Assembly: GCA_002424045.1 (NCBI GenBank)
Contig: DIPH01000008.1
Span: 351-36,627 of the forward strand
Reading direction: 5' to 3'
Source of the DNA: Firmicutes bacterium UBA5493
Lineage (GTDB): Bacteria > Bacillota > Limnochordia > Darwinibacteriales > Darwinibacteriaceae
DNA: 36,277 nt
The notes beneath the pieces were generated by a model. It worked only from the letters and a program-made list of their open reading frames with translations. It was not told the DNA's origin and did no database searches. Positions within the stretch are counted from its first letter, which is position 1, and every line of letters begins with the position of its first letter. Below are positions 17,006 to 24,852 of the stretch, piece by piece. The position numbers were made by a program, and so were the translations under genes.

Positions 17006-17530
17006 CTATGATCCGTCGGGAATTACGGTTAACAAGATTTGACCGCTATAAGTCTGAGCCGGATTATCCCAATAAGCTGTCAACTGAAAGTCGAACCTCA
17101 CTTCAATTGTCCCTGGTGGTCCACTTTGTACTGGTACTCTCTCCAGGGAAATGGATTCCCATCCATTAGCATCTCTGCGAGCCGGTAAGCGCCACCTTAA
17201 CTGCGAGATGTGAAGAAACCCTCCATTTGTGCCAGTTAAGTATTCTTCCGGTGCCGATATCGACAAGGTATAGTAGACATTCCCCGAGATCGTAGCCTTC
17301 ACTGCCTGCTTCTTAGTGGCTATGACACCAACCCTAGTCAAGTGTGCTGTGCCTAGAAGATAGTCGAAATCTACCTCATCAAAAACTAACTCCCTGGTAT
17401 CCAGAATCATGACAATCATCTGCGGTATCCGCACCGTGACAGGTATATCCGCTCGATCCTCTGCACACGTTACCCCCGCACAAGCCAGTAGCAAAACGAA
17501 GATCAAGATGGCAGAGATCACAGTCCTCAT
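17006..17530 (-). CDS. Small secreted subunit-like protein, first gene of the secretin operon
   Basis: 174 residues with a signal peptide ending TCA near residue 23. The mature protein starts ADIPVTVRIPQMIVMILDTR and ends TYSGQILLTVIPDGS, the same first-strand/last-strand layout as the secreted proteins at 9564 and 11015. A LLAC stretch within the signal could be read as a lipobox, but the longer hydrophobic core and later cleavage site are more convincing. The start is an ATG with AAAGGAGGTG 5 bases upstream, an unusually strong site, which suggests high translation. Probably a secreted subunit or partner of the secretin; function not established. Confidence 0.78.
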   Translation of the reverse strand: MRTVISAILIFVLLLACAGVTCAEDRADIPVTVRIPQMIVMILDTRELVFDEVDFDYLLGTAHLTRVGVIATKKQAVKATISGNVYYTLSISAPEEYLTGTNGGFLHISQLRWRLPARRDANGWESISLERVPVQSGPPGTIEVRFDFQLTAYWDNPAQTYSGQILLTVIPDGS

Positions 17531-17600
17531 TTCCGCACCTCCTTTGCCCTATAATATTCCCCAATTCTTTCCTGCTATTCAGAAATTTACATTCGGGTGT

Positions 17601-17654
17601 AAAAAAATAGGCTACCCAGTAGCAACAACCCGCCACTTGGTAGCCCTTTTCTTT
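17601..17654. terminator. Bidirectional terminator-like stem-loop between divergent genes
   Basis: GGCTACC (17610-17616) pairs with GGTAGCC (17639-17645), and inner bases extend the stem. Toward the left the stem is followed by TATTTTTTT, toward the right by CTTTTCTTT. No gene ends here: both neighbours start and point away. It may insulate the two divergent transcription units or act as an attenuator in the leader of either one. Confidence 0.65.
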
Positions 17655-17732
17655 ACTTTTAATCTATACACCCCACCCGCAAACGTGTTATCATTTATTG
17701 AATGAGTAATTGCAGAATTTTGAGGTGAAATA

Positions 17733-18668
17733 ATGAGTAGACGAACCCTTGTGGCATTAGGAGGAAACGCACTTTTGCAGCCAGGTCAGCGAGGAACTTT
17801 CGAAGAACAGCTGGACAATGTCCGAGCTGCTTGTGAGACTTTAGTGGAGCTTATAGAAGACGAACACAGGTTACTTATAACCCACGGTAATGGTCCCCAA
17901 GTTGGGAGTCTCTTGATCCAAAACGAAGCGGCGGCACAGAGTATACCCATGCAGCCCCTACACTCCTGCGTAGCCCAGACCCAAGGCCAAATGGGCTATA
18001 TGATCCAATCGGCTATGGACAATGTCTTGCGGAAAAGAGGACTCGATCTCAAGACCACAACCATCCTGACCCGGGTCTTAGTAGATCAGGGAGATCCCGC
18101 TTTCACAACTCCGACAAAACCAGTGGGGCCTTTCTTTACCGAAGAATACGCTAAACAAAGACAAGCCCTTGGTGAAACATACATGAATGACAGCAACCGT
18201 GGATGGAGGAGAATTGTCCCTTCTCCTACTCCCCTAGAGATTGTAGAACTGGAAGTAATCAAGCACACCTTTGAGCGCTCTGCGATCACCATCGCTGCAG
18301 GTGGTGGGGGGATTCCTGTAGTGGACGAAAGAGGCCAGCTTGTAGGGGTAGATGCGGTTATTGACAAAGATCTGGCCAGCTCCCTTTTGGCACGCCTTTT
18401 AAACGTGGACATGTTTGTGATCTTGACCGATGTGACACATGTCAAACTGAATTACATGACGCCTCAAGAAAAGGACCTTGATCATCTGTCCATCCAAGAA
18501 TGCCAGCAGCATTTGGCCAAAGGCGAGTTTGGTACGGGAAGCATGGCACCCAAGGTGCAAGCCGCCATGGAATTTGTGCAGGCAACAAAAAAGACAGCTA
18601 TCATTACCTCCCATACGGAAGTAGTAGCTGCCCTTGTAGGTAAAACAGGGACTCGAATCACGCCCTAA
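17733..18668 (+). CDS. arcC: Carbamate kinase
   Basis: Transfers phosphate between carbamoyl phosphate and ADP, giving ATP, CO2 and ammonia; cytoplasmic. 311 residues, family length. Family motifs are visible throughout: VALGGNALLQPGQ at the N-terminus, LLITHGNGPQVGSLL, GYMIQSAMDN, IVPSPTP, the glycine-rich IAAGGGGIPVV, DAVIDKDLAS, FVILTDV, and GTGSMAPKVQAA with GTRI near the end. ATG at 17733 has GAGGTG with a 7-base gap. It stands alone: no arginine deiminase, ornithine carbamoyltransferase or antiporter is beside it. So it may serve allantoin, purine or agmatine catabolism, or carbamoyl phosphate supply, rather than the classical arginine deiminase pathway. Confidence 0.95.
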   Translation: MSRRTLVALGGNALLQPGQRGTFEEQLDNVRAACETLVELIEDEHRLLITHGNGPQVGSLLIQNEAAAQSIPMQPLHSCVAQTQGQMGYMIQSAMDNVLRKRGLDLKTTTILTRVLVDQGDPAFTTPTKPVGPFFTEEYAKQRQALGETYMNDSNRGWRRIVPSPTPLEIVELEVIKHTFERSAITIAAGGGGIPVVDERGQLVGVDAVIDKDLASSLLARLLNVDMFVILTDVTHVKLNYMTPQEKDLDHLSIQECQQHLAKGEFGTGSMAPKVQAAMEFVQATKKTAIITSHTEVVAALVGKTGTRITP

Positions 18669-18719
18669 TCTGCTCGCCAATCACCTCAGATCGCCATAGT
18701 ACCATTGAGTGCAAAACAA

Positions 18720-19445
18720 CTAATACTGCACTCGCCTAGAAAAACCTTTGGCAACGAGTACGTTGAGAATGATAGCATAGATGAAACCAAACCAATAATA
18801 CTGACCCTGACTAAGAAGCAGAACCCCTTCACCACGCACGATGCTGCTAATAACCTTAGCAGGCCAAAAGCCTGGTGCAATGGCAAAGATGAACTCCTTC
18901 GCATCCATAAAAAACAGACTGATAATGGGGAAAATTATCAAGATCCCGATAATACCCTTCATGGCCACAAAACCCTCAATCTTGTTGCTAGCGGTTGCAT
19001 TAATGATTAATCCTGTTAAGGGAGCAGCAAAGCTACTAAGGAGTGCAACAGCACCCATCTGACTCAAGGTTAAGCCCCCCATCTGCGAAAACCACAGAAT
19101 AAACCAAGTTGATACACAAGCAAGCACTGTTACCAAAACAAACCGAAACGACAAATAGCCTGCTACACTAAGTGGGGTGACCTGTATTGATGTTAAGACG
19201 TGATCGTCGCGATCCTCCAGAATGGAAAACCCAATTAACGCACCGAAAATATGTGGAGTCATCAGTGTCAAGACCACAAGGACCAGATCCGCAAAGAGCG
19301 CCATATTAATTCCACTCACCTTTGCCAGCCATGGTACACCATAACGTCCTAACAAAGCGAACACAATGGGATAAGCGAGCATAAAAGAAAGCAAGGGATC
19401 GCGAAGCCATTTTTTCAACTCACTGGTGATAAAAAACAAATACAT
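18720..19445 (-). CDS. ABC-2 type transporter permease (second)
   Basis: 241-residue integral membrane protein with about six hydrophobic segments and the ABC-2 pattern of an N-terminal cytoplasmic start (MYLFFITSELKKWLRDPLLS) followed by a DRDD loop after helix 2. ATG 19445 has GGAGGGG with a 6-base gap; the frame opens 37 codons earlier, but that part lies in the preceding permease gene. It is last in a three-gene exporter operon, only one base after the stop of the first permease. No terminator is evident in the short gap to the convergent carbamate kinase gene. Substrate unknown. Confidence 0.85.
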   Translation of the reverse strand: MYLFFITSELKKWLRDPLLSFMLAYPIVFALLGRYGVPWLAKVSGINMALFADLVLVVLTLMTPHIFGALIGFSILEDRDDHVLTSIQVTPLSVAGYLSFRFVLVTVLACVSTWFILWFSQMGGLTLSQMGAVALLSSFAAPLTGLIINATASNKIEGFVAMKGIIGILIIFPIISLFFMDAKEFIFAIAPGFWPAKVISSIVRGEGVLLLSQGQYYWFGFIYAIILNVLVAKGFSRRVQY

Positions 19446-19446
19446 G

Positions 19447-20172
19447 CTACACCCCTCCCTGCTTTTGTGCAAAGGATGCGAACCCAACCAGAGCCACACG
19501 GTAGAGAATCCCTCCGCCAACAACCAAAAAGACGATACTGTAGATGACATCACCAAGTGCCACCTCTGTTACCGCTGCCTGAAATAACATCGCCACGGCT
19601 CTTGCCGGGGAAAGATATAGCAATATCCGCCAAATCACATGGGTGATTACGCCTACATGCTCCAGTAGGGTAGGAACCATAGCCACTAGGGCATAGACCA
19701 TGAAACGCATAAGCATACCAGTGAAATCACGGGTTCCATATGTCAATAATAACCCCAGCAATGTATGGAACCCTGAACCTAAAATGACTGCGATCATTAA
19801 CCACAACACGTTGGCATCGATACCCCGCACGAAGTGGGCATACCCATACAGAATCACCAGAGTAATGAGGGAAGAGAACACCGTAGCCACTATCTTAGTG
19901 GCAATATACTCTCCGTGCTTGATCGGGGTCACTAACATGGCCCGAAGAGACCCTTCGTCCCTCTCGTAAAACAGGCCCACGGCCACTAAGATCGCTGGCA
20001 TTGTGGCGATGTCCACAAACAACAGTAACGTAAACAAACTCTCCACATACTCCGTTTGCAGAAAATGTAGCGCCGCCACCCACAGCAAGCTTACTACGAA
20101 GCCTCCCGTCAAGATATTATATCTTCGCAAGCGTTGTAATTCACCGGCAAGTAAGATCGATACATTACCCAT
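19447..20172 (-). CDS. ABC-2 type transporter permease (first)
   Basis: 241-residue membrane protein with about six helices and the typical FYERDEGSLRAMLVTPIKHGEY loop of ABC-2/CcmB-like exporters. It starts at ATG 20172, overlapping the ATPase stop by 8 bases; a TTG nine bases earlier is an alternative. It pairs with the next permease to form a heterodimeric channel driven by the upstream ATPase. It probably exports a small molecule, lipid or peptide; nothing in the neighbourhood fixes the substrate. Confidence 0.87.
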   Translation of the reverse strand: MGNVSILLAGELQRLRRYNILTGGFVVSLLWVAALHFLQTEYVESLFTLLLFVDIATMPAILVAVGLFYERDEGSLRAMLVTPIKHGEYIATKIVATVFSSLITLVILYGYAHFVRGIDANVLWLMIAVILGSGFHTLLGLLLTYGTRDFTGMLMRFMVYALVAMVPTLLEHVGVITHVIWRILLYLSPARAVAMLFQAAVTEVALGDVIYSIVFLVVGGGILYRVALVGFASFAQKQGGV

Positions 20173-21019
20173 GAACCTCAACCCCCGTAATCTTAATGAA
20201 GATATCTTCTAAGGTGGTTTCTTCACTGTGCATGGTGATGATATTGCGGTTTCTGATCACCTCTAAGAACTCGGGATTTTCGCCCAAATTATCTAAAGAG
20301 AACGACTGCTTCTCAACCCCTTGTTCAGACTCGAATTCAACTGAAACGCGTCTTTGCCCATGTTTTACCTTTAGGCTCTTGGGGTTATCAATCTCCGCTA
20401 TTTTCCCCCGTATCATAAAAGCCACACGGTCACATAGCTCATCCACATCACTCATGAGGTGTGTGGTGAGAAATACTGTGCCTCCCTCATCCCTAAACTC
20501 CAGAATCATATCCTTTAGAATGCGAGCATTCACTGGATCTAACCCATTCGTAGGTTCATCTAAGAACAAAAACCGAGGTGAATTTAGAAAGGCCCGGATA
20601 AAATTGAGGCGCACCTTCATTCCCTTCGAAAACGTACTTACCTGCTTTTTGCGATCTTCATAGAGCCCAACCCGCCTTAGCAAGTCATCTATGGACACAG
20701 TGGAACGGTATAAACGCTTGAAGAAGTTAAGATTCTCTTCCGCGGTCAGTTTGGAAAAGTGGACAGGCACTTCAAAACCCACTCCTACTTCGTTGTAATA
20801 CTCCCGACCGTAGCTAAGCAAGTCTTTTCCATCGTAAAGTACAGTCCCTTCATACCCTGTGAGCAATCGGGTTAGGATCTTTTGAGTTGTGCTTTTTCCC
20901 ACACCACTGGGACCCAACAAGCCGAAAATTTCCCCGCGTTTAATGGTAAACTCAAGTTCTTCGAGCGTATCAGTGGTGTTCTTGGGATAACGGAACCTCA
21001 AATTCTCTACCTGGAACAT
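20165..21019 (-). CDS. ABC transporter ATP-binding protein (ABC-2 exporter)
   Basis: 284 residues. Walker A GPSGVGKST near residue 36, signature FSKGMKVRL (a divergent LSGGQ), Walker B FLFLDEPTNGLDP, H-loop TTHLM, then a C-terminal extension of about 70 residues, as in exporters of the drug/lantibiotic type. The ATG at 21019 has GGGGAG with a 9-base gap; a GTG three bases earlier has a 6-base gap, so the start is uncertain by one codon. First gene of the exporter operon, downstream of a good promoter. Confidence 0.92.
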   Translation of the reverse strand: MFQVENLRFRYPKNTTDTLEELEFTIKRGEIFGLLGPSGVGKSTTQKILTRLLTGYEGTVLYDGKDLLSYGREYYNEVGVGFEVPVHFSKLTAEENLNFFKRLYRSTVSIDDLLRRVGLYEDRKKQVSTFSKGMKVRLNFIRAFLNSPRFLFLDEPTNGLDPVNARILKDMILEFRDEGGTVFLTTHLMSDVDELCDRVAFMIRGKIAEIDNPKSLKVKHGQRRVSVEFESEQGVEKQSFSLDNLGENPEFLEVIRNRNIITMHSEETTLEDIFIKITGVEVHG

Positions 21020-21090
21020 CACAAGTCACTCCCCATGATTAATTGCATCTAGAACCTACTACGTGTCTTCTCTCCCCACACTGGAAATCC

Positions 21091-21119
21091 TGTATATGTC
21101 AGTTCAAAGAATGATTCAA
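21091..21119 (-). promoter_or_regulatory. Sigma-A promoter for the ABC-2 exporter operon
   Basis: TTGAAT (21114-21119), 17-base spacer, TATACA (21091-21096), about 70 bases upstream of the ATPase start. Confidence 0.65.
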
Positions 21120-21170
21120 TAACCTTCAAACAAAGCCCCACTTTCCATGACCCTTCTCCAGTTTTGTCTA

Positions 21171-21200
21171 TTGCTAGTGGCGATGGAAACCGAATATAAT
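21171..21200 (+). promoter_or_regulatory. Sigma-A promoter for the phospholipase D-like gene
   Basis: TTGCTA (21171-21176), 18-base spacer, perfect TATAAT (21195-21200), 41 bases before the start codon. It is divergent from the exporter promoter. Confidence 0.6.
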
Positions 21201-21241
21201 AGAATAGATGATTATTATTACGAAGTACGGGAGCTACGGTA

Positions 21242-22645
21242 ATGATGAACGTACCGAAACAAAGTCTGAAACGAACATTTGGAAAAGTATTGAAACTCTA
21301 TTTGCTGTATGCTCTAATAACTGGAGTTGTAGTTTTCGCCATTCCCATCACTAAAGATCGTGGTTACCAAGACCAGATTGACCCCAAAGATTTCCTTGGC
21401 GAAGGACAAGGAGCCGACCACATCGTCCTACTGGATAACCCTTATTTAGCCGGCTTAGCCCGTCATGATTTGATTGCCCATGCACAGCATTCAATCGATG
21501 TGGCTTACTACAGTCTACACCGTGATTATTCTGCCGATGCCCTTTTTGGAGCTTTATTTGAGGCGGCCGATCGCGGGGTACACGTGCGTATCTTATTAGA
21601 TGGAATTTCCCATGGCATGACGGGTAGTCTGCGGGCCATGCGTTATGCTGCTGTGCACCATGAAAATATAGAACTGAAATTCTATGAACCCTTCGATCTA
21701 TTGCGCCCTTGGACATGGAACAATAGGTTCCACGATAAGTACATCGTAGCCGATGATCGCTGGGCTATTATTGGAGGCAGAAATGTTGGTCTTCGCTATT
21801 TTGATCCAAATAGCAAACGTCCGGTCAACGATCGAGATGTCCTGATCATGAATCAAGAAAGCAAGACGGGGACAGCCAGTGTGCTCCATCAGCTAAACGA
21901 CTATTTTGACGATCAATGGAACCAACCTTATGCTCAAAACGCTAGAGTACCTCTGCGAATCATGGCGGAACGACTAATCGCCAGCGGAAGGAAAAGAACA
22001 GATCAGGTCATTAGAGAAATCCGTACTGTGGCCCAAACGTATTTTGAGGAAGAGATGGATTGGCAGTCTTTGGCCCTTCCTACCAAGAAGATCACCTTAA
22101 TTCATAATCCCATGGGCCGATTCAACAAAGAACCATGGATCCTCATGGAATTGGCTGCCCTAATGGAGAATGCTCAGGAGCGGTTCCTAATACAGAGTCC
22201 CTATGTGATTCCAACGGAATTTATGAAGCGTTATCTCCCCAAGGACACTCTGGATGCTGAAATCGCCATTCTGACCAATCATCCCGCCTCGCGAGCAAAC
22301 TCCAATATTCTTGCAGTAGCTGGATATCAAAATAAAAAGCGCACCATCGAAGAATTTGTGGATAAAATACATGAATATCATAATTCGCACAGCCTTCATG
22401 CGAAGACCTACGTTTTTGACCGAACCCTTAGTCTGGTAGGCTCATTCAATTTCGATGCACGTAGTTCCTTTTTGAGTACAGAGAGTATGGTGGTCATCGA
22501 TAGCCCTGAGTTTGCTCAGGTTCTAGAAAAACACGTGGAGAACACCATTAAGGAAAGCCTGGCTGATCAAAGAATGGCCTTACTTCGGGGAATGGCCATT
22601 GGTGTCTTCAGGGTAATCTTGTGGCCTTTTGGTTTTCTCTTATAG
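21242..22645 (+). CDS. Phospholipase D-family protein (cardiolipin synthase-like, membrane-anchored)
   Basis: 467 residues. A hydrophobic N-terminal anchor (about residues 16-36) is followed by two PLD catalytic halves. HxK motif 1 is FHDKYIVADDRWAIIGGRN, with His164 and Lys166; motif 2 is LHAKTYVFDRTLSLVGSFN, with His386 and Lys388. Both are complete, so the enzyme should be active. The short N-terminus and overall shape resemble ClsC/YmdC rather than ClsA. It probably makes or remodels anionic phospholipid at the membrane; a nuclease role is less likely given the anchor. ATG 21242 has GGGAG with an 8-base gap. Monocistronic. Its last six bases overlap a minus-strand gene remnant. Confidence 0.88.
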   Translation: MMNVPKQSLKRTFGKVLKLYLLYALITGVVVFAIPITKDRGYQDQIDPKDFLGEGQGADHIVLLDNPYLAGLARHDLIAHAQHSIDVAYYSLHRDYSADALFGALFEAADRGVHVRILLDGISHGMTGSLRAMRYAAVHHENIELKFYEPFDLLRPWTWNNRFHDKYIVADDRWAIIGGRNVGLRYFDPNSKRPVNDRDVLIMNQESKTGTASVLHQLNDYFDDQWNQPYAQNARVPLRIMAERLIASGRKRTDQVIREIRTVAQTYFEEEMDWQSLALPTKKITLIHNPMGRFNKEPWILMELAALMENAQERFLIQSPYVIPTEFMKRYLPKDTLDAEIAILTNHPASRANSNILAVAGYQNKKRTIEEFVDKIHEYHNSHSLHAKTYVFDRTLSLVGSFNFDARSSFLSTESMVVIDSPEFAQVLEKHVENTIKESLADQRMALLRGMAIGVFRVILWPFGFLL

Positions 22646-22847
22646 CCCCATGACAGGAAAAAGGCCCCCCACAAGCTTGTAAAGCAAAAGGGGGATGTAG
22701 AGGGCCAAAGAAAAGTACACTCGATCATAAAAATCCTTGACAGAAGGTTCATGGGCCGTGAATCTCTTCTTGCTCATGAACATCGCTACTAAAGGTCACC
22801 CAGTTGGCTAAAACAAAAAGACCGAAATTCTGGGCTTTCCCTGTCAT
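22640..22847 (-). pseudogene. Small two-helix membrane protein with a one-base frameshift
   Basis: An ATG at 22847 overlaps the OppF stop as ATGA and opens a frame with a membrane helix (NFGLFVLANWVT). The frame then runs into unrelated sequence and a stop. One base away, a second frame continues with LVAMFMSKKRFTAHEP and a second helix (FSLALYIPLLLYKLVGG), to a TAA at 22640-22642. Removing one T from the TTT near 22793-22795 gives a smooth 68-residue protein with two helices. Either the gene is broken or the base is a sequencing error. No family recognised. The joined gene would end the peptide-transport operon. Confidence 0.5.
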
Positions 22848-23869
22848 TTCTTTGAGCCGTCCACAGGTGCATCGTAGCGGTCAGGCAACCTAACATCTGG
22901 AAAACCATTCACCAAGTGACAAGCGACGTAGTGGCCTTCTTCTACCTGAAGATGTTCAGGGGGAATAGTCTTGCACCCTTGCATCGCCTTGGGACAGCGT
23001 TGCCAAAAACGACAGCCCACAGGTGGGTTGATAGGACTGGGTATATCCCCCTGTAAAATGATCTGTTCCCGCTTTTCATCAAAGGTAGTATCCAAAACGG
23101 CTGCTAAAAGGGCCTGGGTGTAGGGATGCAATGGCCTTTTGAAGATCGTATCGCTATTCCCTGACTCCATAATCTTACCTAGGTACATCACGGCCATGTT
23201 ATCACAGATGTTTTTCACATCCGCCAAATTGTGTGAAATGAACACATAGGTCAGCTTCATCTGTTCTTGAATCTTCACCAAAAGGTTCAAGATTTGGGCG
23301 TGAATACTCACATCTAGGGCCGAAACCGGTTCATCACACACCAAGAAACTTGGATTTAGACTAATTGATCGGGCGATTCCGAGCCTTTGCCGTTGACCTC
23401 CAGAGAAATCCGAAGGATAACGATACAAATCCTCTGAGGATAGACCCACGAGCTCCAAAAGCTCAACAACTCTGTCGGTCATGGTTTCTTCATCGTCTTC
23501 GCCCCGGATAAACATGGGCTCAGAGACAATCTGATAGACATTAAAACGTGGATTCAAAGATGAAAACGGATCTTGGAAGATCATCTGCATCTGACGCCGA
23601 GTCTTTTTGAAGTCCTCCCTGGAGAGCTTGCAGAGATCCATACCATTAAAAAGTACCTCTCCCGATGTTGGTCTCACCATGCCAATCATGGCATTGGCAA
23701 GGGTTGTCTTACCACAGCCAGATTCACCCACAATCCCGAAGGTTTCACCATGCTTGATCGCAAGCGACACATCGCTCACGGCCTGAATCACTCCACGCTT
23801 TACAAAGGGCAGACCGCCTTTGACGGGAAAGTGTACTGACAGATTTTTCATGCTTAGGATATCACGCAT
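22844..23869 (-). CDS. oppF: Oligopeptide ABC transporter ATP-binding protein OppF
   Basis: Second ATPase of a peptide importer, 341 residues. Walker A GESGCGKTT, Q-loop region FQDPFSSLNPR, signature FSGGQRQRLGIAR, Walker B LVCDEPVSALDV, and the C-terminal cysteine-bearing oligopeptide domain (PVGCRFWQRCP...GCKTIPPEHL). The start at ATG 23869 overlaps the OppD stop as TGATG; a GTG three bases earlier is possible. It pairs with OppD. Confidence 0.95.
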   Translation of the reverse strand: MRDILSMKNLSVHFPVKGGLPFVKRGVIQAVSDVSLAIKHGETFGIVGESGCGKTTLANAMIGMVRPTSGEVLFNGMDLCKLSREDFKKTRRQMQMIFQDPFSSLNPRFNVYQIVSEPMFIRGEDDEETMTDRVVELLELVGLSSEDLYRYPSDFSGGQRQRLGIARSISLNPSFLVCDEPVSALDVSIHAQILNLLVKIQEQMKLTYVFISHNLADVKNICDNMAVMYLGKIMESGNSDTIFKRPLHPYTQALLAAVLDTTFDEKREQIILQGDIPSPINPPVGCRFWQRCPKAMQGCKTIPPEHLQVEEGHYVACHLVNGFPDVRLPDRYDAPVDGSKK

Positions 23870-24852
23870 CACATGTTCCCCCCTGCAGTCAACGGATAGT
23901 AACAGCGAACTTCGCGACCCCCACCCTGACCCATCAAGGGCGGCATCTCTTTTCTACACTTATCCGTCGCGTATTCACAGCGCGGGTGAAAATAACAGCC
24001 GCTTGGTTTGCGGGCCGGATGGGGTACCGTCCCTGGAATCTGGGTGAATGTCTTTTTCTTATCGGTTAGTCTGGGCACCGCAGCCATGAGCCCCACAGTA
24101 TAAGGATGCTGCGGCGAATTGAAGAGGTCCTTCACCGGTGCCTTTTCCACAATCTTACCAGAGTACATCACATACACCGTATCCGCTATGGAGGCTACCA
24201 CACTTAAGTCATGCGTTACAAGGAGAAGGGAAGTCCCGCAGCCGCGCTGCATACCCCTAAGGGTTTTGAGCACCTGGGCTTGAATGGTCACGTCCAGCGC
24301 CGTTGTAGGTTCATCTGCAATAATGAGCTTCGGCATACAAGCAAAGGCCATGGCTAGAAGCACCCTTTGGCGCATTCCTCCGCTCAGTTGGTGAGGGAAG
24401 CTATTGGCACGGGTCCTTGGTTCAGGAAGTCCAATTAACTCCAGGGCCTTCACCGTCTTTTCCCGAGCCTCTTTTTTCGAGTCCCCTTGGTGCCGCATGT
24501 ACATTTCGTCTATTTGGTTGCCCACGGTCATCACGGGATTTAAAGAGGTCATGGCATCTTGGAAGATCATGGACATTTCTTTGCCGCGAAGTTCCTGCAT
24601 CTGCTTTGGTGTATAATCTTTAATGTCCCGCCCATTGAACTCGATGGCATCCACCTGGGTTAGGGCCGGTGGTGATTCAATTAAACGCATCACCGATTGA
24701 CTGGTAACGCTTTTTCCGCAGCCCGATTCTCCTACCAGGGCCACACATTCTCGATCACCAATATCAAGGTCCACAGACTCCACCGCACGAATAACGCCGT
24801 AATTGGTGGGAAAGACCACTTTGAGATTTCTAAGCTTCAAGATGGGTTCCAT
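23869..24852 (-). CDS. oppD: Oligopeptide ABC transporter ATP-binding protein OppD
   Basis: First ATPase of the importer, 327 residues. Walker A GESGCGKSV, FQDAMTSLNPVM, signature LSGGMRQRVLLAMA, Walker B LIIADEPTTALDV, then the oligopeptide C-domain (SGCYFHPRCEYATDKCRKEMPPL). ATG 24852 has AAGGAGGG with a 7-base gap, inside the end of the OppC gene, which it overlaps by 23 bases. Confidence 0.95.
   Translation of the reverse strand: MEPILKLRNLKVVFPTNYGVIRAVESVDLDIGDRECVALVGESGCGKSVTSQSVMRLIESPPALTQVDAIEFNGRDIKDYTPKQMQELRGKEMSMIFQDAMTSLNPVMTVGNQIDEMYMRHQGDSKKEAREKTVKALELIGLPEPRTRANSFPHQLSGGMRQRVLLAMAFACMPKLIIADEPTTALDVTIQAQVLKTLRGMQRGCGTSLLLVTHDLSVVASIADTVYVMYSGKIVEKAPVKDLFNSPQHPYTVGLMAAVPRLTDKKKTFTQIPGTVPHPARKPSGCYFHPRCEYATDKCRKEMPPLMGQGGGREVRCYYPLTAGGNM

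Noticed and set aside
17601..17654. Possible c-di-GMP (GEMM) or other riboswitch in front of the secretin operon
   Set aside because: The stem resembles the terminator part only; no conserved aptamer core could be found around it.
22640..22700. GC-rich hairpin with T run after the phospholipase D-like gene as a terminator
   Set aside because: The paired segments lie inside the coding part of the frameshifted small gene, and the loop is long; too ambiguous to call.
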